From contig JAFEGB010000335.1 in the NCBI GenBank assembly GCA_018240295.1, positions 1 to 45,854 of the forward strand: DNA of 45,854 nt, in the 5' to 3' direction. The stretch comes from Pseudomonadota bacterium. Lineage in GTDB: Bacteria > Pseudomonadota > Gammaproteobacteria > Competibacterales > Competibacteraceae. Positions 17,158-24,726 of this stretch are shown piece by piece. The notes below the pieces were generated by a model that was given only the letters and a program-made list of their open reading frames with translations, was not told the origin of the DNA and did not search any database. Every line of letters starts with the position of its first letter. Within the stretch, counting starts at the first letter, position 1. Made by a program: the position numbers and the translations under genes.

Positions 17158-19320
17158 ATGAGTGAACTTTCCCAGACCCCCGCCGGTGCCCGGCGTCTGC
17201 CGCTGGCGCGCTACCTGTGGCAGTCCTACCTGCGCGCCGCGATCATCCCGCTGCTGGTGATCGAACTCGGCTTCATCGGCGTGTACTGGGTGTCGAGCTT
17301 CATCACCTACGAGCGCAACGCCGAGGCACTCGGGGCGATCTCGCGCGAGGATCTCGCCCGCACCGCGCAGCGCGAGGCCGATGCGATCGCCGAAAAGCTC
17401 GGCGCGGTCGGGGACCTGACGCGCGTGTTCGCGGCCGAAACCGCGCGCGCCCTGCGCACGCCGGCTCCGGCGGCGGCGACCGATGACGATGCCCGCCACG
17501 CCTACGGCGCGGATGGCGTCTACTACACGACGCGCGAGGGCGTCTCGGCCGGCTTCTACAGCGGCATCGTGCCGGTCGGCCCGGCCGAGCGCGACAAGGT
17601 GCGGCGCACGGCGGCGATCGATCCGCTGATGCAGGCGATCAAGGCGGCCAACCCGCTGGTCGCGCAGCTCTACCTGAACACGCACGACAGCTACAACCGC
17701 ATCCATCCGTACTTCGAGGTGCTGACGCAGTACCCGGCGAAGATGGACATCCCCAGTTACAACTTCTACTACGAGGCCGACGCCGCCCACGACCCCGAAC
17801 GGCGCGCGGTCTGGACCGACGCCTACGTCGATCCGGCCGGCAGCGGCTGGATGGTGTCGTCGATCGCACCGGTCTACGGCGGCGCCGACGGCAACTTCCT
17901 CGAAGGCGTGGTCGGCATCGACGTGACCGTCGACACCATCGTCAGGCGCGTGCTGAACCTGCAGCTGCCCTGGCAGGGCTACGCGCTGCTGGTCGGGCGC
18001 GACGGCACGATCCTGGCGCTGCCGCCGCGCGGCGAACGGGATTTCGGCCTGAAGGAGCTGACCGCGCACAGCTACGACGAGGCGATCCGCGCCGACACCT
18101 TCAAGCCCGATGACTTCAACGTCCACAAGCGCGCCGACCTCGCCGTGCTCGGCCGGGCGCTGAAGGCCGGCGGGGACGGTGTCGTCGAACTCGCGCTCGG
18201 CAGCGGCCGCACGCTGGCCGGCTGGTCGACGGTGGCCGGTCCCGGCTGGCAGCTGGTGGTGCTCGCACCGGAGCACGAGATCCTCGCCGGGGCCACGGCG
18301 CTGCGCGAGCGGCTGTCGCTGGTCGGCTGGCTGATGATCGCGAGCCTGATGCTGTTCTACGTCGGCTTCCTGATCTACCTGCGCAGCCGCGCCCGCGCAA
18401 TGACCGCGCGCGTGGCCGCGCCGCTCGGCGACATCGAGGCGCTGATCCGGCGCATCGGCGGCGGCGACTACGAGCAGTCCGAGCCCGACTACCGCATTGC
18501 CGAGCTGCAGACCGTCGGCACGCACCTGGTCGACATGGGCCGGCGTCTCGGTGCCGCCTACGCGGCGATGGTCGAGGCCGAACGCAGCGTGCGCGCCGCG
18601 CTCGACAAGGAGCGCGAACTCGGCGAGGTGCAGCGTCAGTTCATCAACGTCGTCTCGCACGAGTTCCGCACGCCGCTGACCATCATCGACGGCGTCGCGC
18701 AGACCTTCGAGCGGCGTGCCGACCGCCTCGGCCCCGACAAGATCATCGAACGCGCGCGCAGCCTGCGCGCCTCGGTGCGCCGGCTGGTCGACGTGCTCGA
18801 AAGCGCGCTGTCGTTCTCGCGCCTGGAGAGCAGCCAGCTCACGCATGCCTTCGGGCCGGTGGCCTTCGCGGCCGTGCTGCAGGAGGTCGTGCAGACCGAG
18901 ACCGTCGCCTATCCGCAGCACCGCTTCGAGATCGACGGCGCGCTGCCGGCGGCGGTGCACGGCGATGCCGGGCTGCTGCGCGTCATGCTGTCGGCCGTGC
19001 TCGACAACGCCGCGCGCTACTCGCCGCAAGCGGGCACGGTCACGATCCGCGCCAGCACCGGCACCGATGACTGCGTGCATCTCGACATCCACGACCAGGG
19101 ACCGGGCATTCCGGCCGATGAGCTGCCGCGCGTGCGCGAGCGTTTCTACCGCGGCAGTGCCGGGCTTGCGAGTCACGGGGCCGGGCTCGGCCTGTATCTG
19201 GTCGAGCAGTTCGTGCAGCTGAGCGGCGGGCGGCTGGACATCGACAGCCCGCCGGGGCAGGGCACGGTCGTGCGTCTGGTGCTGCCGGTGCATGGTCCGC
19301 GCGCCGCGGCAGCGGCCTGA
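17158..19320 (+). CDS. Membrane sensor histidine kinase with dCache domain
   Basis: A 720-residue kinase. A first membrane helix (about 28-48) leads to a large periplasmic region (50-385) that looks like a double Cache domain, with the motif YFEVLTQYPAKMDIPSYNFYY in two parts typical of the PDC type. Then come a second helix (388-408), HAMP linker (410-460), phosphotransfer domain with His501 in VVSHEFRTPL, and ATPase domain with Asn617, DQGPGI and GAGLGLYL. dCache domains bind small extracellular ligands such as amino or organic acids. The next two genes, 17 and about 35 bp apart, encode receivers that are probably its partners. ATG 17158 gives the complete first helix. Confidence 0.93.
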   Translation: MSELSQTPAGARRLPLARYLWQSYLRAAIIPLLVIELGFIGVYWVSSFITYERNAEALGAISREDLARTAQREADAIAEKLGAVGDLTRVFAAETARALRTPAPAAATDDDARHAYGADGVYYTTREGVSAGFYSGIVPVGPAERDKVRRTAAIDPLMQAIKAANPLVAQLYLNTHDSYNRIHPYFEVLTQYPAKMDIPSYNFYYEADAAHDPERRAVWTDAYVDPAGSGWMVSSIAPVYGGADGNFLEGVVGIDVTVDTIVRRVLNLQLPWQGYALLVGRDGTILALPPRGERDFGLKELTAHSYDEAIRADTFKPDDFNVHKRADLAVLGRALKAGGDGVVELALGSGRTLAGWSTVAGPGWQLVVLAPEHEILAGATALRERLSLVGWLMIASLMLFYVGFLIYLRSRARAMTARVAAPLGDIEALIRRIGGGDYEQSEPDYRIAELQTVGTHLVDMGRRLGAAYAAMVEAERSVRAALDKERELGEVQRQFINVVSHEFRTPLTIIDGVAQTFERRADRLGPDKIIERARSLRASVRRLVDVLESALSFSRLESSQLTHAFGPVAFAAVLQEVVQTETVAYPQHRFEIDGALPAAVHGDAGLLRVMLSAVLDNAARYSPQAGTVTIRASTGTDDCVHLDIHDQGPGIPADELPRVRERFYRGSAGLASHGAGLGLYLVEQFVQLSGGRLDIDSPPGQGTVVRLVLPVHGPRAAAAA

Positions 19321-19337
19321 ACGGAGGAGGGCCCGTC

Positions 19338-21026
19338 ATGGACACGAACGGTGCAGTGATCCTGTGTGTCGAGGATGAAGCCGAAATCCGCCGCGATCTC
19401 GTCGACGAACTGCTCGATGCCGGCTACGAGGTGCACGAGGCCGGCAGCGGCAGCGAGGCGATCGGGCGGCTCGCCGGCCTGCAGCCCGACCTGATCCTCT
19501 GCGATGTCAACATGCCCGGCCTGAGCGGCCTGCAGCTGCTCGAACAGGTGCGTGCGCGCGGCGATGCGCTCGGCGAGGTGCCGTTCGTGCTGCTGACCGC
19601 CTACGGCGACCGCGAACACCAGATCCGCGGCCGCGCGCTCGGGGCCGATGACTACCTGATCAAGCCGGTCGACTACGACCTGCTGCTCGCCACGCTCGCG
19701 AGCCGCCTGCGCAACGCCCGGCGCGTGCATGCGCGCGTGCAGTCGCGCATCGGCGATCTCGAATCGCAGCTGGCCGGCGTGGAGCGCAGGACGGCCACGC
19801 TGCCGGACCGGATGGCCTTGCAGGCAGCTCTTGCCGACGGGCGCGGCCGGCGCCGGCGCGGTCTGCTGGTTGCGTCCTTCGATGAGCTCAGCCGCCACGT
19901 CCAGCAATTCGGCAGCAGCTTCCAGGACGAGGCCGAGCAGGCGCTGATCGGGCAGGTGCAGCTGCTGGCTCCGGCGCAGGCCTACCGCCTCGATTCCGAG
20001 ACCTTCGGCCTGCTGTTCGCCGATGCCGATGCGCTCGATGTGTCGGCACTCGGGCGGCTGGTCGAGATCGAATGCCGCAGCCCGGGGGGCGCCGCGCCGG
20101 TGCGCCTGAGCACGACGCTCTGCTACGTGCACTGCGAGCCCGAGGCCGGCTGCGACGTGGCCGACCGGCTGGAGGATGCGTGCCTCGCCGTGCGCTTCGG
20201 CCGGCGCGACGGCGGCCATACGCTGCTGCGCCTCGACGCGGCGGCCGTGCAGCGGCTGCGCATGGCCGGCCACGTCGAGGATCACCTGCTGCGGGCGCTG
20301 CGCGACGGCGAGTTCACGCTGCACTTCCAGCCCAAGCTGCAGCTCGCCGATGATCGTCTGGTCGGTGCCGAGGCGCTGGTGCGCTGGCACAGCCGGGATC
20401 TCGGACCGATCTCGCCCGGCGTGTTCATCCCGATCGCCGAGCGCTGCAACCTGATCGAGGCGCTGAGCGTCTGGGTGCTCGACGAGGCCGCGCGCGCCGC
20501 GGCGGTGCTCGCGCGCGAGGGGCTGGATCTTGCGATCGCCGTCAATGCCTCGGGCGTCGAACTGCACGCCGGCTTTCCGGCGCGCGTGCGCGAGGTCATG
20601 GCTGCGCACGGTCTCGGCGCCGGTCAGCTCGACATCGAGCTGACCGAAACCTCGGTGATCGCCGACATCCGCCACGCCGCCGGCATCGTCGCCGAGCTGC
20701 GCGGGCTCGGCGTCGGCGTCGCGATCGACGATTTCGGCACCGGCTACGGCTCGCTTTCGTACCTGCGTGCGCTGCCGGTCGATACCGTCAAGATCGACCA
20801 GAGCTTCGTGCGCGGCCTGCCCGGCAACGCCATCGACCGTCAGATCATCGAGAGCGTGCTGACGCTCGCGCACGCGCTCGGCATCGGCACGGTCGCCGAA
20901 GGCGTCGAGACCGCCGAGCAGGAGCGCGAGATGCGCCGCCTCGGCTGCGGCCAGATCCAGGGCTATCACCTGGCGCGGCCGATGCCGCTCACCGAACTGA
21001 TCCGCTTCGTGCGCGAGCGGCGCTGA
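19338..21026 (+). CDS. Response regulator with degenerate GGDEF and EAL domain
   Basis: A 562-residue protein: receiver (5-125; Asp56, Lys109), a middle region (about 150-300) that fits a decayed GGDEF domain, where the active-site place reads RLDSETFGLLF, and an EAL domain (315-560). The EAL motifs are intact: EALVRW (345-350), Asn403, ELTET, Asp464-Asp465 in IDDFGTGYGS, Lys485, Glu521 in EGVET and Gln541. It should hydrolyse c-di-GMP under control of the kinase just upstream. The start has a strong GGAGGAGG site. The operon order is kinase, this gene, lone receiver. Confidence 0.93.
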   Translation: MDTNGAVILCVEDEAEIRRDLVDELLDAGYEVHEAGSGSEAIGRLAGLQPDLILCDVNMPGLSGLQLLEQVRARGDALGEVPFVLLTAYGDREHQIRGRALGADDYLIKPVDYDLLLATLASRLRNARRVHARVQSRIGDLESQLAGVERRTATLPDRMALQAALADGRGRRRRGLLVASFDELSRHVQQFGSSFQDEAEQALIGQVQLLAPAQAYRLDSETFGLLFADADALDVSALGRLVEIECRSPGGAAPVRLSTTLCYVHCEPEAGCDVADRLEDACLAVRFGRRDGGHTLLRLDAAAVQRLRMAGHVEDHLLRALRDGEFTLHFQPKLQLADDRLVGAEALVRWHSRDLGPISPGVFIPIAERCNLIEALSVWVLDEAARAAAVLAREGLDLAIAVNASGVELHAGFPARVREVMAAHGLGAGQLDIELTETSVIADIRHAAGIVAELRGLGVGVAIDDFGTGYGSLSYLRALPVDTVKIDQSFVRGLPGNAIDRQIIESVLTLAHALGIGTVAEGVETAEQEREMRRLGCGQIQGYHLARPMPLTELIRFVRERR

Positions 21027-21061
21027 GCCCGCCACAGATCAAGAAACGGGACGGGACGACG

Positions 21062-21436
21062 ATGACACCGGCCGGCACGACGCTGCTCGTGGTCGAGGAC
21101 GAGCAGGAGCTGCGCGAGTACCTGGTCGAGGAACTCGAAGACCTCGGCTATCAGGTCTGCGAGGCCGGCAACGGCGCGCTGGCCCTGGCGCTGCTGCGCG
21201 AGCGGCCGGTCGATCTGGTGCTGACCGACATCATGATGCCGCAGCTCGGCGGTGCCGGCCTCTACCACGCCACGCGCTGCGATCCGGCACTCGCGCAGCT
21301 GCCGTTCCTGTTCCTGACCGCGCTGTCCTCGGCCGAGATGCTGGCGACGCTGCCGGAGAGCGAGCAGCCGCACATCCTGAAGAAGCCGGTCGACTACGAC
21401 GAGCTTGCCGACGCGATCCGGGCGCGGCTGGCGTAG
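21062..21436 (+). CDS. Single-domain response regulator (CheY-like)
   Basis: A 124-residue receiver with no output domain. It has the acidic pair Glu-Asp in VVEDEQE, phospho-acceptor Asp in VLTDIMMP, the Thr/Ala switch in FLFLTALS and the Lys-Pro motif KKPVDYDEL. The same KPVDYD sequence is in the receiver of the preceding gene, which suggests the two arose by duplication and bind the same kinase. It may be a phosphate sink, a shuttle or a protein-binding output. It ends 14 bp before the convergent fadI stop. Confidence 0.9.
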   Translation: MTPAGTTLLVVEDEQELREYLVEELEDLGYQVCEAGNGALALALLRERPVDLVLTDIMMPQLGGAGLYHATRCDPALAQLPFLFLTALSSAEMLATLPESEQPHILKKPVDYDELADAIRARLA

Positions 21437-21450
21437 CCAGACGGACGCCG

Positions 21451-22737
21451 CTAGCCGGCGTGCGGGCGTTCGAGCACGACCGCGACCCCCATGCCGCCGG
21501 CCGTGCAGACGGCAAGCAGCGCCCGCCGGCCGCCACCGGCCGCGAGCCGGCGGGCGGCGCTCAGCAGCACGCGCGCGCCGGTGGCCGCGAACGGGTGGCC
21601 GAGCGCGAGGCTGGAGCCGCAGGCGTTGAGCCGCGCCGGATCGGGCTCGCCGAGCGCCGCCTCCAGCCCGAGCCGCGCGCGGCACCAGTCGGCCGAGCGC
21701 CACGCCGCCAGCGTGCAGAGCACCTGCGCGGCGAAGGCCTCGTGCAGCTCGATCACGTCGAAGTCCGCGAACCCGAGCCCGAGGCGTTTGAGCAGCCGGC
21801 CGACCGCGAGCGCCGGTGCGAGCAGCAGGCCCTCGCCGGCGACGAAATCGACGGCCGCCGACTGCTGCGCGACCCAGTGCGCGAGCACCGGCAGGCCGCG
21901 CCGGGCCGCGGTCCGGGCCTCGCAGAGCAGCACGGCCGCGGCGCCGTCGGTCAGCGCCGAGGCATTGCCGGCGGTCAGCGTGCCGTCGGGGGCGAAGGCC
22001 GGGCGCAGCCGGGCGAGCTGCTCGGCATCGCTGCCGGCGCGCGGCAGGCGGTCGGAGACCACGCCGGCGCAGGGCACGAGTTCGGCGTCGAACCAGCCGG
22101 CGGCGCGCGCCGCCAGCGCCTTGCGGTGGCTGTCGGCAGCGAAGGCATCCTGTTCGGCGCGGGTGATGCCCCATTCGCGCGCCATGCGCTCGGTGTGCTG
22201 ACCCATCGACAGCCCGGTGCGCGGCTCGGCCGGGCTCGGTGCCACCGGCAGCAGCTCGCGCAGCCTGAAGCCGCGCCACTGCGCCAGCCGCTCCCGCAGG
22301 CTGCGCGCGCGCTGCGTCCGGATCAGGCGCTGCGCGAAACGCCGGTCGAACACGATCGGCAGGTCCGAGGCCGTGTCGCTGCCGGCGGCGATGCCGCTGT
22401 CGATCTCGCCGGTGGCGATCTTCGCGGCCAGCACGCCGGCCGCCTGCAGGCTGGTCGCGCAGGCCTGCGTCAGCGTCACCGCCGGCGTGTCCGGCGCGAG
22501 CCCGGCGGATAGCACGGCCTCGCGTGCCAGGTTCCAGTCCTTCGCGTGCGAGTTGACGGCGCCGGCCCAGACCTCGTCGATGCCGCCGCGGCGCAGGTCG
22601 TGACGCTTGCCCAGCGCGCCGAGCACCGCCGACAGCAGGTCGAGGTTCGAAAGCTCCGCGTATTCGGCACCGGCGCGGCAGAACGGCGTGCGCAGGCCGT
22701 CGACGACGGCGACCCGGCGCGGGGCGAAGTCACTCAT
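21451..22737 (-). CDS. fadI: 3-ketoacyl-CoA thiolase FadI
   Basis: A 428-residue thiolase that cleaves 3-ketoacyl-CoA with CoA, the last step of beta-oxidation. The acyl-accepting nucleophile is Cys93 in TQACATSLQA; the other active-site motifs are ELHEAFA, GHPFAATGAR and CTAGGMG. The length and layout fit FadI rather than the shorter FadA. GGGGAG lies 7 bp before ATG 22737. It is the last gene of the fadE-fadJ-fadI operon, 39 bp after fadJ, and would form the trifunctional complex with FadJ. Confidence 0.95.
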   Translation of the reverse strand: MSDFAPRRVAVVDGLRTPFCRAGAEYAELSNLDLLSAVLGALGKRHDLRRGGIDEVWAGAVNSHAKDWNLAREAVLSAGLAPDTPAVTLTQACATSLQAAGVLAAKIATGEIDSGIAAGSDTASDLPIVFDRRFAQRLIRTQRARSLRERLAQWRGFRLRELLPVAPSPAEPRTGLSMGQHTERMAREWGITRAEQDAFAADSHRKALAARAAGWFDAELVPCAGVVSDRLPRAGSDAEQLARLRPAFAPDGTLTAGNASALTDGAAAVLLCEARTAARRGLPVLAHWVAQQSAAVDFVAGEGLLLAPALAVGRLLKRLGLGFADFDVIELHEAFAAQVLCTLAAWRSADWCRARLGLEAALGEPDPARLNACGSSLALGHPFAATGARVLLSAARRLAAGGGRRALLAVCTAGGMGVAVVLERPHAG

Positions 22738-22776
22738 CCGCGGTCTCCCCGTCGATGCAGGTGCAGGCGGGGGCGT

Positions 22777-24726
22777 TCATGCCAGCCCCCGGTAGCGCAG
22801 CGGTCCGCCGCGAAACGGCGCGAAGCCGGTGCCGAGGATGACGCCGGCATCGAGCTGCTCGGCGCTGGCGACGACGCCGTCGGCGAGCGCGCGTTCGCAG
22901 GCATCGAGCAGCGGTGCCAGCATCGCATCGGCGAGCGCCGCAAGTTCGGCCGGCGTGCCGGTGGCGGCCGCCGGGTGCCGGACCTTGCCGTCCTTCCAGA
23001 CGTAAAAGCCCTGCCCGGACTTGCGCCCGAGCCGGCCGGCGGCGATGCGGGCATCGAGGGCTGCGGCGGCGGCCGGTTCGGCGGGGCCGAGCGTGACCAG
23101 CACGTGCCGGCAGACATCGAGCCCGACCGTGTCGGCGAGTTCGATCGGGCCCACCGGCATGCCGAAGCCGACGGCCGCGGCATCGAGCGTCGAGGCCGGC
23201 GTGCCGGCGAGCAGCAGACGCAGTGCCGCGAGCAGGTAGGGCGCGAGCACTCGGTTGACCAGAAAGCCCGGCTGGCTGCGGCACGGCAGCGGGTACTTGC
23301 CGAGCTGCACCGCCAGTGCGCAGCCGCTTGCGACCGCGGCCGGCGTGCTGGCCTCGCCATGCACGACCTCGACCAGCGGCATGCGCGGCACCGGATTGAA
23401 GAAGTGCAGGCCGATCAGCCGCCCGGGATCGTCAAGAGCCGAAGCCAGGGTTTCGAGCGGCAGCGCCGAGGTGTTGGTCGCGAGCAGCGCATGCGCCGGC
23501 AGCCGCGCTTCGAGCGCGGCGAACAGCGTGCGCTTCACGCCGGCATCCTCGATGACGGCCTCGATCAGCACGTCGGCGCGCGCGACGCCGTCGCCGGCCG
23601 GATCGGCGATCAGCCGGCCGGCGGCGGCGAGGCGTTCGGCCGGCGTCTTCAGCCGGCGCGCGAACAGCCCGCGGGCGCGTGCGAGCGCGGCGTCGATGCG
23701 CGCGGCATCGAGGTCATGCAGCGTGACTTCGAGCCCGGCCAGTGCCGCAACCGCGGCGATGTCGCCACCCATGACGCCGGCGCCCTCGACGTGCAGGCGG
23801 TGCGCCACCGGGGCGGCATTCTGGCGCCCGAGGCTCTTCAGCTGCTCGGTCGCGAAGTACACGCGGCGCAGGTTGCGCGACACCTCGCCGGTCAGCAGCC
23901 CGGCGACCTCGCGGGCCTCGCCTTCGAGCATGCGCGCCGCATCGCCGCCGTCGAGCCGCCAGTGTTCGATCAGCCGGAAGGGCGCCGGGTAATGATCGGC
24001 GCGCACCTTCTGCGCCGTCTGCCGGCGGATCAGCGGCGCGATCACGGCCCGGGCCGCGGCGCTGTTCGACAGGTGCGCGAGCCAGCCCGGCCGGCTGCGC
24101 CGCCCGGCGAGCACGGCGCGCCGCGCCAGCCAGTCCGGCGATTCGTGCGTGCCGGCGACGGCATCGACCAGCCCGGCGGCGCGGGCGGCGCGCGCCGCCA
24201 GCGTGCGGGAAGTCAGCATCAGCCCGAGTGCCGCCGGTCCGCCGAGCCGGCGCGTCGCGCGCAGCGTGCCGCCGAAGCCGGGATAGATGCCGAGGCGCAC
24301 CTCCGGGAAACCGAGCCGGGTCGAGGGCAGGTCGTGCGCGACGCGCCAGTGGCAGGCGAGCGCGAGTTCCAGACCGCCGCCGAGACAGTGGCCGTGGATC
24401 ACGCAGGCCACCGGCCACGGCGCGGCTTCGAGGCGCGCGAACAGCCCGTGCACGTGCCGGATCAGGCTGGCGACCTCGTCTGCATCGCGATAGCCGTCGA
24501 ACTCGCGCAGGTCGGCGCCGGCCGCGAAGCCCGCGGGCTTGCCCGAGCGCAGCACGAGGCCGCGCGGCGGGGCGGCGTCGAGCGCATCGAGCACCTGCCC
24601 GAATTCTTCGAGCACCGCGCGCCCGAGCGTGTTCGGCCCGTCACCGGCGCAATCGAGCGTCAGCCAGGCGATGCCGTCGGGATCGTGCCTCAGCTGCCAG
24701 TGCTGCCAGACGGCATCGCTCGTCAT
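22777..24726 (-). CDS. fadJ: Fatty-acid oxidation multienzyme FadJ
   Basis: A 649-residue alpha subunit of the beta-oxidation complex. The N-terminal enoyl-CoA hydratase part has the oxyanion-hole and both catalytic Glu residues (GGGLELALAC and FPEVRLGIYPGFGGT). The C-terminal 3-hydroxyacyl-CoA dehydrogenase part has the NAD motif GAGVMGGDIA, the substrate region GLHFFNPVPRMPLVEVV with the catalytic His, and SGQGFYVWKDG. It is shorter than E. coli FadJ (about 714). The start overlaps the fadE stop by 4 bp, so the two are translationally coupled. Confidence 0.94.
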   Translation of the reverse strand: MTSDAVWQHWQLRHDPDGIAWLTLDCAGDGPNTLGRAVLEEFGQVLDALDAAPPRGLVLRSGKPAGFAAGADLREFDGYRDADEVASLIRHVHGLFARLEAAPWPVACVIHGHCLGGGLELALACHWRVAHDLPSTRLGFPEVRLGIYPGFGGTLRATRRLGGPAALGLMLTSRTLAARAARAAGLVDAVAGTHESPDWLARRAVLAGRRSRPGWLAHLSNSAAARAVIAPLIRRQTAQKVRADHYPAPFRLIEHWRLDGGDAARMLEGEAREVAGLLTGEVSRNLRRVYFATEQLKSLGRQNAAPVAHRLHVEGAGVMGGDIAAVAALAGLEVTLHDLDAARIDAALARARGLFARRLKTPAERLAAAGRLIADPAGDGVARADVLIEAVIEDAGVKRTLFAALEARLPAHALLATNTSALPLETLASALDDPGRLIGLHFFNPVPRMPLVEVVHGEASTPAAVASGCALAVQLGKYPLPCRSQPGFLVNRVLAPYLLAALRLLLAGTPASTLDAAAVGFGMPVGPIELADTVGLDVCRHVLVTLGPAEPAAAAALDARIAAGRLGRKSGQGFYVWKDGKVRHPAAATGTPAELAALADAMLAPLLDACERALADGVVASAEQLDAGVILGTGFAPFRGGPLRYRGLA

